Shown: positions 44,968-53,811, counted from the stretch's first letter. The stretch: 64,000 nt of DNA from Nocardia niwae NBRC 108934 = DSM 45340 (GCF_001613465.1 NZ_BDCK01000029.1:1-64000), one strand, 5' to 3'. Numbers and translations are program-made. Notes: generated by a model from the letters alone, not told the origin.

Positions 44968-46212
44968 ATGACCGCAGCAACCGTCATCCGCCCGCTGGCG
45001 CCGAGCGAGGGGATGTTCGCCAACAGCGAAGTGCTCGTCGGCTATTCGCTTCGGGTCGCGGGCCGGTTGGATCTCGCCGCGCTGTCGGCGGCGTTCGAAG
45101 CCGTGGCGGGCTCCCGCCCGATCCTCGGCGCCCACTTGGAGCCGGACGGGCACGGCGGACATCTCCTGCTCGAATCCCCCGGCGGCACACCCGAGATGAC
45201 GGTCGCGGACGGCGATCCGGAGCAGTTGCTCACCGGCGCCCGGCTGGACCAGCGCACCGCCCTCGCCTCGCTCTGCGTGGTCCGCGACGGCGCCGCGGCG
45301 GGTGTCACCTTGGTGACCCACCACAGCGTCGCGGATGCCTATCATTCGCTGGCCGTGTTCGCCGAGCTGTGGTCGTGCTACACCGACCTCGTCCGATCCC
45401 GGCCGGTCGAACTGCCGCCGCAGGGTTTCCCGCGCTCGGTGGAAGAGCTGCTGCACGAGCGTGGCGTCCGCAAGATCGGCACAGCGGCCGTTACGCAGCC
45501 CGTCGCCGTCGCGCGGCCCTACTCCGGCCCGGAGGATCCCGAATACCTCGTGCCCCGCACCGCGCGCTGCAGGCTCACCCGGGCGCAGACCGCCGCGCTC
45601 GTCGAGCTCGGCCACCGGGAGAACACCACGATCAACGGCCTCGCCTCCGCCGCGATCCTGCTCACCGAGGCGGAGCTGCGCGGGCTGCCGCTCACCGACC
45701 TGCTCTACACCTACTCGGTCGATCTGCGCACCCGGGTGACGCCGCCGATCGGGATGACCGAGGGCACCAACGTCCTGGGCTTCGCGAACTTCGCTCCGGG
45801 CCCGCGGACCGGCGCGACGCTCGTCGAACTGGCCCGCGGCGTCAGCGACACGCTGCGGGCCGAACTCGACACCGGCCTTGTGCAGCAGACGCCGCTACAG
45901 ATCCCCGAGATCACCGCGGGCCCTCCGCCGCGCGCGCCCGGCATCGTGCTGGCCACCAACTGGGGACGCGTGCGCCGACCCCGCGTGCCGGACGAACTGC
46001 GCATCACCGATTTCCGCTCGATCATGCTCGGCAAGCCGGACAAAACCGGGTACCGGCTCCAGCAACCGAGCGGCACCATCATCATCAGCACCTTCGACGA
46101 CCGGTTGAGCATCGAGATCCACCATCCCGAGGAAACCACCGAGGAGCAGCGCATGCGCGTGCGGCTGCTCACCGCTCATCTGTCGGAGTTCAGCGCGGCG
46201 GGCACTGCCTGA
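44968..46212 (+). CDS. Stand-alone condensation-domain acyltransferase (PapA-like)
   Basis: A 414-residue protein of the chloramphenicol-acetyltransferase/condensation fold. The catalytic HHxxxD motif is THHSVADAYHS near residue 117, and the C-terminal half has the VDLRTRVTPP bridge region. Stand-alone members in mycobacteria (PapA5 and relatives) acylate lipids such as phthiocerol; a similar ester-forming role in a surface lipid or a metabolite is possible. No polyketide or peptide synthetase is in the window. ATG behind GAAGGAAG. Confidence 0.85.
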   Translation: MTAATVIRPLAPSEGMFANSEVLVGYSLRVAGRLDLAALSAAFEAVAGSRPILGAHLEPDGHGGHLLLESPGGTPEMTVADGDPEQLLTGARLDQRTALASLCVVRDGAAAGVTLVTHHSVADAYHSLAVFAELWSCYTDLVRSRPVELPPQGFPRSVEELLHERGVRKIGTAAVTQPVAVARPYSGPEDPEYLVPRTARCRLTRAQTAALVELGHRENTTINGLASAAILLTEAELRGLPLTDLLYTYSVDLRTRVTPPIGMTEGTNVLGFANFAPGPRTGATLVELARGVSDTLRAELDTGLVQQTPLQIPEITAGPPPRAPGIVLATNWGRVRRPRVPDELRITDFRSIMLGKPDKTGYRLQQPSGTIIISTFDDRLSIEIHHPEETTEEQRMRVRLLTAHLSEFSAAGTA

Positions 46213-46303
46213 CCCGGGGCCGTATGCGCCGCCTGCCGGACAACGGAGGGCAGCACGCCGACGACGACGCGGAGAACCTCGCCGAAGCCCCCGACCGGAA
46301 CCG

Positions 46304-47512
46304 TCACGCTCGCGCCGCCGACGTGCGTGTCAGCGTCTGCAACGGGTCGGTGAGCACATCGGTGAAAGCCAGTTCCGCGGCACCGATCAAGGTCGCGTCG
46401 CCGCCGAGTGCGCTGGTGCGCAACCTGACCCGTTCGCGCACGGCTTGCAGGCCGTTCACCGCCACGCGGCTGCGCACCTGCGCGGCGGACGCCAGATAGA
46501 TCTCCCGCAGCACGCCGCCGAACACCACCATCGACGGATTGAAGATGTTCACCAGATTGGCGACGCCGTAGCCGAGCCATTCACCGACCTGATGCAGCGC
46601 GTCGCGGGCCACGGCGTCGCCGCGGGCGGCGGACTCGACGATCGCGTCGACCGCCGCCTGTCCCGCCGGATCGGTCCGCCCGGCCGCCGCGATCAATCCG
46701 AGCTCGCCCGCCTCGGCCTCGAGGCAGCCCCGCGACCCGCAGGCGCAGGGCCGCCCACCGGGATGGACGATCATGTGCCCGACTTCCCCGCCGTAACCGC
46801 CCTCCCCGGCCAGCAACTCGCCGTTCATGATGATGCCGCCGCCGATGCCGACGTCGCCGTGCAGGTAGATCAGGTTCGCCAGGCCCACGCCCGCACCGCG
46901 TTCGCGTTCGGCCAGCGCGCCGAGGTTGGCGTTGTTGCCGACCGCGACGCGCAGGCCGAGATCGAGTTCCCTGGTCAGCTCGGCTCCGAACGCGACGTCC
47001 ACCCAGCCGAGGTTCGGTCCGTAGCGCACCACGCCGTCCTCCTCCCGGACCATGCCGCAGAACGCGACCCCCACGCCCACGCACCGAGCGTCCGGCGCGG
47101 CCGCGGCGATCATCGCCCTGGCCATCCCGGCCAGCGCGGCGATCACGTCGTCCGGATCGAACGCGCCGCCGGGACGGGCGGTCTCGGTGCGATCGAGCAC
47201 CGCGCCGCCCAGCCCGACCCGCGCGGCGGCGAGTCGATCAGCGCCGACGTCCAGCGCGACGACGTAGACCCGGTCGGCCTGCGGACGCACCACCAGTGAC
47301 GGCCTGCCCGCCCGCCCGGTCTGGCCGGGCAATTCCTCGCTCACCAGGCCCGCCGCCGCCAGGTCGGTGGTGAGCGCGAGAATCGTGCTGCGGTTCAGCT
47401 CCATTCGCTCGGCGAGCGCGGCACGCGACACCGCCCCGTCACGGTGCACGTGCCGCAGGAGAGCGGCGAGGTTGCGCGTGCGGATCTCCTCGGGCGAAGG
47501 TGCTGCTCGCAT
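46304..47512 (-). CDS. ROK-family transcriptional repressor of the sugar importer
   Basis: A 402-residue ROK protein: N-terminal winged helix (VSRAALAERMELNRSTILAL), then a sugar-kinase-like domain with GVGVAFCGMV, GDVGIGGGIIMNGELL and the zinc-binding GGRPCACGSRGCLE. It lies last in the importer gene cluster (29 bases after the permease stop), as xylose or other pentose repressors often do. It probably binds the two related sites before the binding-protein gene. Confidence 0.9.
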   Translation of the reverse strand: MRAAPSPEEIRTRNLAALLRHVHRDGAVSRAALAERMELNRSTILALTTDLAAAGLVSEELPGQTGRAGRPSLVVRPQADRVYVVALDVGADRLAAARVGLGGAVLDRTETARPGGAFDPDDVIAALAGMARAMIAAAAPDARCVGVGVAFCGMVREEDGVVRYGPNLGWVDVAFGAELTRELDLGLRVAVGNNANLGALAERERGAGVGLANLIYLHGDVGIGGGIIMNGELLAGEGGYGGEVGHMIVHPGGRPCACGSRGCLEAEAGELGLIAAAGRTDPAGQAAVDAIVESAARGDAVARDALHQVGEWLGYGVANLVNIFNPSMVVFGGVLREIYLASAAQVRSRVAVNGLQAVRERVRLRTSALGGDATLIGAAELAFTDVLTDPLQTLTRTSAARA

Positions 47513-47541
47513 TCACCGGGCTTTCATCACGGGGCTGGGGT

Positions 47542-48780
47542 TCATCGCTGCGGGAGCGCGCGCTTACGGGACAGGGCGTCCACTCCGGCGGCCAAGAGCA
47601 GCACGAATCCTGTCACAACGAATTTCGTGCCCGCGCTGTAGCCCATCAGTCCCATCCCGTTGTTGATCACCGCGACCACCGCCGCGCCGAGCACCGCGTC
47701 CAGCATCCGCCCGCGTCCGCCGAACAGGCTGGTGCCGCCGATCACCGCCGCGCCGACCGCCGTGAGCAGCACGTCGCTGCCGCCGGTGTTGGGATCGACG
47801 GAGTTCGCACGCGAGGCCGCGATGAGGCCGCCGACCGCCGCCATCGTGGAGCACAGCATGAAGGCGGTGATCTTCACCCGGTCGACCGCGATGCCCGCGC
47901 GCCGGGCGGCCTCGGCGTTGCCGCCGACGGCGTAGATGTGCCTGCCGAACGCGGTGCGGTCCAGCACGAACGTCCACAGCAGCAACAACGCCACGATCAA
48001 CGGCACGACGATGGGCATCCCCGCCAGCGAGTGCACCGCGGGGTTGCGGCTGCGCTCGCCGTTGAGCACCAGCACCGCCGCCCCCGCCACGAGGGCCAGC
48101 AGCACGACCCGCAGCACGACCGCCCTCGCCGTCGTGCCGGTGAGCCCGAGTTTCGTGCGCGCCCGCCATTTCCGGTACTGGACGAGCGCGAAACCGGCGA
48201 TCAGCAGCGCGTACAGCGCCCAGCCGATCGGCGGCGCCACGTTCTTGTTCGCGATCGCGACGATCGTCTCGTCGTGGATGGAAATGTTGCGGCCGTTGTC
48301 CATGATCTTCAACGCCACGCCTTGCAGCGCGAGGAACGCAGCCAGTGTCACCACAAACGACGGGATCCCGATCTTCACCACGACCGTGCCGATCACGAAT
48401 CCGATCACCACCCCGGTGAGCAGCGAGACCAGCACCGCCGCGTACCACGGCCACCCTTCGTCGGTGAGCAGCACGGCGAGCACGGCGGCGCAGACGCCGC
48501 TGGTGAATCCGGCGGACAGATCGATCTCCCCGAGCAGCAGCACGAAGATCAGCCCCATCGCGATCACCGCGATGGCCGCGCCCTGTGTGAACAGATTGGC
48601 GAAGTTGGCCTCGGACATGAAGACCGGGCGCGCCGCCCAGAAGACGGCCGAGAGGACCACGAGTGCGATCACCGAGGGCAGCGCCCCCATGTCGCCGCCG
48701 CGCACCCGGCCGACGTAGCCGCTCATCAGGTCGGTCACCGGCGCCGACGCCGGTCGCCGCTCGGTGGTCACCGCGTTCAT
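47542..48780 (-). CDS. Sugar ABC transporter permease (XylH/RbsC-like)
   Basis: A 412-residue integral membrane protein with about ten helices. ANLFTQGAAIAVIAMGLIFV, LGEIDLSAGFTSGVCA and the cytoplasmic coupling segment HIYAVGGNAEAARRAGIAV are typical of the ribose/xylose permease group. Its ATG overlaps the stop of the ATPase gene. A longer open frame continuing upstream to 49401 is the shadow of that gene. Confidence 0.92.
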   Translation of the reverse strand: MNAVTTERRPASAPVTDLMSGYVGRVRGGDMGALPSVIALVVLSAVFWAARPVFMSEANFANLFTQGAAIAVIAMGLIFVLLLGEIDLSAGFTSGVCAAVLAVLLTDEGWPWYAAVLVSLLTGVVIGFVIGTVVVKIGIPSFVVTLAAFLALQGVALKIMDNGRNISIHDETIVAIANKNVAPPIGWALYALLIAGFALVQYRKWRARTKLGLTGTTARAVVLRVVLLALVAGAAVLVLNGERSRNPAVHSLAGMPIVVPLIVALLLLWTFVLDRTAFGRHIYAVGGNAEAARRAGIAVDRVKITAFMLCSTMAAVGGLIAASRANSVDPNTGGSDVLLTAVGAAVIGGTSLFGGRGRMLDAVLGAAVVAVINNGMGLMGYSAGTKFVVTGFVLLLAAGVDALSRKRALPQR

Positions 48781-49550
48781 CGGGTCGCTCCGCTCGCCTC
48801 GAGGCCGAGCGCGCCGCTGCGGCCTGCCGTGATCAATTCGACGATCTGCGAGTGCGTCACGTCGGAAGTCCGTACCTGCGCGGCCATCCGGCCGAGGTAG
48901 AGCGCGGCGATCCGGTCGGACACCGCGAAGACGTCGTTCATGTTGTGCGAGATCAGCACCACCGCGAGACCCTGGTCGGCGAGCCTGCGGACCAGCTCGA
49001 GCACCTGCTGGGTCTGCGCGACGCCCAGCGCGGCCGTCGGCTCGTCGAGGATCACCACCTTGCTGTTCCACAGCACGGCTTTCGCGATGGCCACCGTCTG
49101 GCGCTGCCCGCCGGAGAGGCTGGAGACCTGCTGCCGCACCGATTTGACGGTGCGCACCGACAGGCTCGCCAACGTCTTTCCGGCGAGTTCCTCCATCGCG
49201 TATTCGTCGAGCACGAGACCGCGCCTGCGTTCCCGGCCGAGGAACATGTTCTGGACGATGTCGAGGTTGTCGCAGAGCGCGAGATCCTGGTAGACGATCT
49301 CGATGCCGAGCGCGGCCGCGTCGCGCGGGCTGTGCACCTGCACCGGCCTGCCCTCGAAGCGGAACTCGCCCGCGTCGATGGGGTGGGTGCCGCCGATGCA
49401 CTTGACCAGCGTGGATTTGCCCGCGCCGTTGTCGCCGACGAGGGCGGTCACCTCGCCGGGAAAGGCGCTGAAGGCGACCTCGTGCAGGACGTGGACAGGG
49501 CCGAAACTTTTCTCTACTCCGCGTAATTCGATGACCGGCAGTTCGGACAT
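48777..49550 (-). CDS. Sugar ABC transporter ATPase (single nucleotide-binding domain)
   Basis: A 257-residue ATPase: Walker A GDNGAGKST, Q-loop in VYQDLALCDN, signature LSGGQ, Walker B VVILDEPTAALG and the switch His in LISHNMNDV. Unlike RbsA or XylG, which have two such domains (about 500 residues), it has one, as FrcA-type transporters do. It presumably works as a homodimer with the permease. Confidence 0.93.
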   Translation of the reverse strand: MSELPVIELRGVEKSFGPVHVLHEVAFSAFPGEVTALVGDNGAGKSTLVKCIGGTHPIDAGEFRFEGRPVQVHSPRDAAALGIEIVYQDLALCDNLDIVQNMFLGRERRRGLVLDEYAMEELAGKTLASLSVRTVKSVRQQVSSLSGGQRQTVAIAKAVLWNSKVVILDEPTAALGVAQTQQVLELVRRLADQGLAVVLISHNMNDVFAVSDRIAALYLGRMAAQVRTSDVTHSQIVELITAGRSGALGLEASGATR

Positions 49551-49575
49551 GGGTTAGCTCCTCCGAAGGGATGGA

Positions 49576-49614
49576 GCCCCTTCCGCAATCCCCTCATCGA
49601 ACCGCGGAAGGGGC
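49576..49614 (-). terminator. Hairpin between binding-protein and ATPase genes
   Basis: GCCCCTTCCGC (49576-49586) and GCGGAAGGGGC (49604-49614) pair perfectly over 11 bases around a 17-base loop. It lies in the 72-base gap inside the operon. Such hairpins often protect or attenuate mRNA so that the binding protein is made in excess over the membrane parts. Confidence 0.75.
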
Positions 49615-49622
49615 GGGCGATA

Positions 49623-50702
49623 TCAGATCCCGTTGTCCGCGCAGAGTTTCGCGAACTCGGCGGTGCACAACTCGGCTTTGGTGACGTAGCCGTCGGCCAC
49701 CACGTCCTTGACGTCGCGCGGATAGATCGGCTCGGGCTCCAGCAGCACCGACGGCACGTCGGCGTTCGACTCCGGATCGCGCACCGCGCCGTTGGTGGCG
49801 CCCTGCTCACCCTTCACCAGCGCCACCGCGAGTTTCGCGGTCGCCTCGGCTTCCTTCTGAATGGCCTTGTAGACGGTCATGCACTGGTCGCCGGCCAGCA
49901 CGTTCTGCAGGCCCTGGACGGTGGCGTCCTGTCCGCTGACCGGCACCTGACCGTTGAGCTTCTGCTTCTTCAGCACCGCGATGGCGGCGTTGGCCAAGCC
50001 GTCGTTGGCCGCGACGACGCCCCCGATGTCCGGCCTGCCGGTGAGCATCTGCTCGAAGATGGTGCCCGCCTTGGTGTTGTCCCACTCCGGGACCGCCTGA
50101 TCGGGCCCCTTGACGTATCGGCCTTCGTCGAACCGGGGCTTCAGCACCCCGTCATAGCCGGTCTTCAGCAGAGTCGCGTTGTTGTCGGTCGGCCCCCCGT
50201 TCAGGTACGCGACCACCGGCCGTACCGCGTTGCGATCGGTCAGGCACTGCGCGACTCCCGCGCCGAGCAGGCTGCCGACCTTCACATTGTCGAAGGAGAC
50301 GTAGTACTGGGCGCCACCGCCGAGGGTGAGCCGGTCGTAGTCGATCACGGTGACGCCCTGCGACTTCGCCTTCTGGATCACCGCCTTGCCGGTGCCGCTG
50401 TCCAGGTTGGTCATCACCAGCACCGTGGCGCCGTTGGTGATCATCTGGTCGGCGATGGTCTGGAAGGCGTTCTTGTCGCCCTGGGCGTTCTGGATATCGG
50501 CCTTGACGCCCGCGTCCTGGAACGCCTGCTGCAAGTATTTGCGATCCGCCGTCTCCCAACGGGCGGATGTCTTGCTGTCCGGGAGGATCACGCCGATCTG
50601 GGTTCTGCCGCCGGAGTCCGCGGAATCGTCGCCGCACGCGGTGAGCGTGGCGGCCAGGAGCGCGAACGACAGCGCGGCAGCGCTGAACATGCCCTTACGC
50701 AT
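49623..50702 (-). CDS. Sugar-binding lipoprotein (XylF/RbsB-like)
   Basis: A 359-residue periplasmic-type binding protein with a lipoprotein signal (LLAATLTACGDDS, Cys about residue 24). The mature part has the family's two-lobe pattern: IGVILPDSKTSARWETADRK, ADQMITNGATVLVMTNLDSG, GVVAANDGLANAAIAVL and VSGQDATVQGLQNVLAGDQC. This is the D-xylose-binding protein group. The ATG at 50702 follows AAAGG; upstream ATGs at 50717 and 50720 are possible. Confidence 0.92.
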   Translation of the reverse strand: MRKGMFSAAALSFALLAATLTACGDDSADSGGRTQIGVILPDSKTSARWETADRKYLQQAFQDAGVKADIQNAQGDKNAFQTIADQMITNGATVLVMTNLDSGTGKAVIQKAKSQGVTVIDYDRLTLGGGAQYYVSFDNVKVGSLLGAGVAQCLTDRNAVRPVVAYLNGGPTDNNATLLKTGYDGVLKPRFDEGRYVKGPDQAVPEWDNTKAGTIFEQMLTGRPDIGGVVAANDGLANAAIAVLKKQKLNGQVPVSGQDATVQGLQNVLAGDQCMTVYKAIQKEAEATAKLAVALVKGEQGATNGAVRDPESNADVPSVLLEPEPIYPRDVKDVVADGYVTKAELCTAEFAKLCADNGI

Positions 50703-50761
50703 GAGTGGGCCTTTCATCACCGGCCGGGGCGATGCCCCGACCGGCCGGAGTGGAACGAATG

Positions 50762-50776
50762 TTGTTCAGAGCAACA
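50762..50776. promoter_or_regulatory. Candidate ROK operator, copy 1
   Basis: TTGTTCAGAGCAACA shares 12 of 15 bases with the site at 50813; the wider stretch 50759-50777 is an imperfect palindrome with arms ATGTTG and CAACAT. It lies 60 bases before the binding-protein start. Confidence 0.65.
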
Positions 50777-50812
50777 TATGGGACTGTGACGCAGGGCACA
50801 ACAGCTGATTTG

Positions 50813-50827
50813 TTGTTCCGAATAACA
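50813..50827. promoter_or_regulatory. Candidate ROK operator, copy 2
   Basis: TTGTTCCGAATAACA, with arms TTGTT and AACAA if one more base is counted. It is 51 bases (about five turns) from copy 1. The joint consensus TTGTTCnGAnnAACA resembles sites of ROK repressors. Confidence 0.65.
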
Positions 50828-51106
50828 ATCTCGACACGCCCACGTTCGCTCAGGTGCACCCCGCTCACGGCCGGACGGGCAAAGACTCGGAGGGCTCGTG
50901 AACAGGGGCATCGGCCGGCGCCCGGCACAAGGCCCGCGGAGGCGGCGGTGCGCACTCCGCACGGTGGCGCGGATCGGAAACGCCGAAGGGCAGCCTTCGC
51001 ACAGAACGGACCACCCACGATCGGGCGCATGACGGCCCTCCGGCACAGTACCCTTGGCGGTGAATCATGGCGCGGTAGCGACAGACTGGGATCCGGGAGG
51101 GGAACA

Positions 51107-51430
51107 GTGGACACGCTCAGGCTCGACCCGGCGGCGGTGGCCGCCTACACCGCGATCGCGGACGCGGTGTCCAAACAATTGGCGTCGGCGGCCACGGTCG
51201 CCTCCGGCGCGGTGGATCCCGAACGGCTGGCCGCCGATCTCGGGCTCGTCGGCGCGCAGTTCGCGGCCCGCTTCTCCGCGGCAGTCGCCGAACACGCGGA
51301 AGCGTTGTCGACCGCCGGGCAGCTGGTCGGCGCCTACGGCCGGGTTCTGCGCGATTACCGCGAGAACGCGCAGGGCGTCGACGCCGCGACGGCGGCCGCG
51401 ATCACCCGGTCCGGGGAGGCACTGGCATGA
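51107..51430 (+). CDS. EspC-like type VII secretion target
   Basis: A 107-residue helical protein of the ESX-associated EspC/DUF2580 kind: LDPAAVAAYTAIADAVSKQL, then LGLVGAQFAARFSAAVAEHA and LVGAYGRVLRDYRENAQGVD. Such proteins form helical hairpins and travel through, or cap, type VII secretion systems at the cell membrane. The GTG start follows GGGAGGGGAACA. Its stop overlaps the next gene (ATGA). No ESX core gene (EccC, MycP) is in the window. Confidence 0.78.
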   Translation: MDTLRLDPAAVAAYTAIADAVSKQLASAATVASGAVDPERLAADLGLVGAQFAARFSAAVAEHAEALSTAGQLVGAYGRVLRDYRENAQGVDAATAAAITRSGEALA

Positions 51431-52764
51431 GAAGCCTGATGGGACTGCGGAAACGGGCGCACACCCCCCAGCCCGCCGCCACGGAGGCCACCCGGCCGCA
51501 GAGCACTGCGCCGGGCGCCGACCCGCCGATCGTCGCCGCGCTGGTCAAACCGATGCTGGCACTGCGTTCCTCACTCGGCACCGGCGTCGGCGTGCCGAGC
51601 GCCGCCGCGACCGGGGCACTCTCGGCCGCCTCCACCCAGGCGGCCGACACCGAAGGCCCGCACCGCGAAGGCCTGCACGCGCTGGAGTCGAGCTGGACCT
51701 CCCAGGCCGCCGACAGCGCGGTGCCCGCACTGCGCACGACGCAGACCCAGATCGGCGACATCTCCGATCGGGGGCCCGCGTATCTGTCCGTCCTCGCCGA
51801 CGCGCACGCCACCTCCGGACGCGCGGCGCGGCGCGTCGACCAGATCATCGCCGACTTCCGGCGCGACGCGCGGGAGATCCTGGACAACGCGAGTTCGGCG
51901 CCGGAGACCGACGCCGTCATCGCGCGCGCCACCCTGGCGCTGCGTGACGCGCTCACCACAGTGACGGCCGCGCGCACCGAAATGGACGACCACACCAGGC
52001 GACTCGACGAGATGGGGCCGCTCACGGTCACCGCGCCGTCCGGCGTCAGCCAAGGCCAGGCCGCCGGTCAGGGTGGCACCGGACAGGTCGTGCCCGGCAC
52101 CACCGTGCCCGGCACCACCGTGCCCGGCACCACCACGCCCGCGACCACCCAGCCCATGGACCCGGCGCTGGCCGCGCAGCTCCAGTTGCAGCAGGCGCTC
52201 ATCTCCGCGGGCGTCGATCTCGGCACCACGGCCATCAACGCGGGCGTCGACATCGGCACGCACATCATCGACAAGATCGCTGAAGTCGGCATCCACGGCA
52301 TCGACACCGTCGCGGCCGCCGCGGACAAGGCGATCCCGGAACTGATCAACCCGGGCTCCACCACCAACTCCGGCACGAACGGCGACGACTCGAAGAATTC
52401 CTCGAAGCTGTTCGACTTCGGGGGATCGCCCGAGCACAAGCCGTCGGCCACCGGGCCCGGTTCGGTGATCCCGCCCGGCAACTCGGCACCGGCCGCGCGC
52501 GCGGATGTACCGAAGCCGGAGAGCAGGCCCGCGCCCGCGGTCGCGCCGCCCGCCGTCGACGCCGCGCCGCCCGCGCCCGCGGGCAGCCCCGACCACCCCG
52601 CGCATCCCGGCCCCACCGGGGGCATGGTGGTGCCGCCCGCCCCGCCGCCGGGCGGTGCGGACCAGGAGCACAAGCCGCGCGACGGACAGCTCGGCGTCAC
52701 CATCCCGTCCGCGGTGACCGCGGTCGTACCGGTGCTGGGCGAATTCGACGATGACGCCCCCTGA
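51427..52764 (+). CDS. Ala/Pro-rich protein of the secretion cassette, function unknown
   Basis: A 445-residue protein with no sequence family I recognise. Residues about 35-200 look helical (LKTTQTQIGDI-like and DQIIADFRRDAREILD). A short repeat VPGTT follows near 222-236. Residues about 245-310 hold a repeated SAGVDLGTTAINAGVDIGTH pattern that could form a membrane-active or amphipathic helix. The last 130 residues are Pro/Ala-rich. Size, helical start and position suggest a partner or substrate of the EspC-like protein, comparable to EspB or PPE-like proteins in role only. It overlaps both neighbours, so all three genes are translationally coupled. Confidence 0.7.
   Translation: MRSLMGLRKRAHTPQPAATEATRPQSTAPGADPPIVAALVKPMLALRSSLGTGVGVPSAAATGALSAASTQAADTEGPHREGLHALESSWTSQAADSAVPALRTTQTQIGDISDRGPAYLSVLADAHATSGRAARRVDQIIADFRRDAREILDNASSAPETDAVIARATLALRDALTTVTAARTEMDDHTRRLDEMGPLTVTAPSGVSQGQAAGQGGTGQVVPGTTVPGTTVPGTTTPATTQPMDPALAAQLQLQQALISAGVDLGTTAINAGVDIGTHIIDKIAEVGIHGIDTVAAAADKAIPELINPGSTTNSGTNGDDSKNSSKLFDFGGSPEHKPSATGPGSVIPPGNSAPAARADVPKPESRPAPAVAPPAVDAAPPAPAGSPDHPAHPGPTGGMVVPPAPPPGGADQEHKPRDGQLGVTIPSAVTAVVPVLGEFDDDAP
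52090..52149 (+). repeat. Tandem 15-base repeat coding VPGTT
   Basis: GTGCCCGGCACCACC is repeated three times exactly (52090-52134), followed by a degenerate fourth unit (52135-52149). It encodes VPGTT three times and then TPATT, in a linker of the Ala/Pro-rich protein. Copy number may differ between strains. Confidence 0.85.
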
Positions 52765-53743
52765 CCGGGAGCATCCCAGTCAGGGCGCAGGCCAGAGCAA
52801 TCCGTTCGACACGGGTCTGCCGATGCTGCGCATTCCCGCGGCCAAGCCGTCGAAGCGTCGTCGGTCGCCCGGCCGTCGCAAGCAGATTCGTCGTCGCGCG
52901 CCCGAATACGAAGCCGCGCAACCACCGCCCCCGCCGGAACGGCCCGGTGTCCGGCCGCAGCTCGGCGAGTGGGAGCAATGGCTCGAACCCGCGGCCCCGG
53001 CGGCGCGAGCGCCGCAACCGGTGGCCGCGCCGCAGCGCAGCGCACCCGTCGAGCCCGCCCCGGCCAAGGCCGAGGAGACCCGCGGCACCGCGCCCGCCAT
53101 CGTCAACCGATCCGGCCGCCATCCCGGCACTCCGGTGCGCCATCCGCGGCGCGCCGATCAACAGCGCGGCAATCGCTCCCTGACCGTCTTGATCGTGCTG
53201 GGCATCGTCGTCGCCACCGTATCGATCAGCCTGGCCATGATCTACGGTTCCGAGGCGAATTCGCGCAAAACCGCGGCGACCTCGCCGCCGCGCGCGGCCG
53301 GCCCCGCACCGGCCACCTCCACATCCACCTCGCGGGTCAAGCCCCCATGGGCCATCGCCACACCGGGATGCGAGCAGAAGCGCACCGCCGACGTAGTTTC
53401 CGGCACCGATCCGGGCGGCACGGGGAACGGCCCGGACGCCATCTTCGCCTTCGAGTACGCCTACTACGCCGAACGGTCCGGGTACCGCGCCCGCGCGGTG
53501 GTGGCCCCGGACGCGGCGGTGTCGCCCGCCGACCAGATTCAGCGCGGCATCAATCAGGTGCCGGCCGGGACCCGCTACTGTGTGCAGATCTCCCGGGCCG
53601 GAGACGGGCCCGACGGTCAGGCACGGTGGGAAGTCCGGTTGACGCAACAGTTTCCCGGCGAAGAGTCGAACACCTTCACCCAGTTCATCACCACCCGCAC
53701 CGGTACGGATCAAACGTTGATCACCGGAATCACGGCGGGCTGA
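52751..53743 (+). CDS. Membrane-anchored protein of the secretion cassette, paralogue of the gene at 7445
   Basis: A 330-residue protein: a disordered, basic N-terminal part (KPSKRRRSPGRRKQIRRR near 32-49), one membrane helix at about 143-165, then a Ser/Thr/Pro linker and an outer domain of about 130 residues. The outer domain matches the protein at 7445-8119 (PGCE, GPDAIFAFEYAYY, RSG, PDAAVSP, VPAGTRYCVQI, then a T/F-rich end). Function unknown. Its first 14 bases overlap the preceding gene, tying it to the EspC-like cassette, so it may be an anchor or receptor for secreted partners. Confidence 0.72.
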   Translation: MTPPDREHPSQGAGQSNPFDTGLPMLRIPAAKPSKRRRSPGRRKQIRRRAPEYEAAQPPPPPERPGVRPQLGEWEQWLEPAAPAARAPQPVAAPQRSAPVEPAPAKAEETRGTAPAIVNRSGRHPGTPVRHPRRADQQRGNRSLTVLIVLGIVVATVSISLAMIYGSEANSRKTAATSPPRAAGPAPATSTSTSRVKPPWAIATPGCEQKRTADVVSGTDPGGTGNGPDAIFAFEYAYYAERSGYRARAVVAPDAAVSPADQIQRGINQVPAGTRYCVQISRAGDGPDGQARWEVRLTQQFPGEESNTFTQFITTRTGTDQTLITGITAG

Positions 53744-53811
53744 GCTCTCCGCGGGACCGAACCCGAACCGCATCAGCGAACCCTGCGGTGCGGTGGGCGC
53801 ACCGGCTCCGC

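Larger units (their letters stand above)
50703..51106. other. Divergent intergenic region of the sugar importer and the secretion cassette
   Basis: About 400 bases without a supported gene. The left 130 bases hold two related operator-like sites at 50762 and 50813, which should serve the sugar importer. The right part, before the EspC-like gene at 51107, holds its ribosome site GGGAGGGG; no promoter is obvious. Confidence 0.55.
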
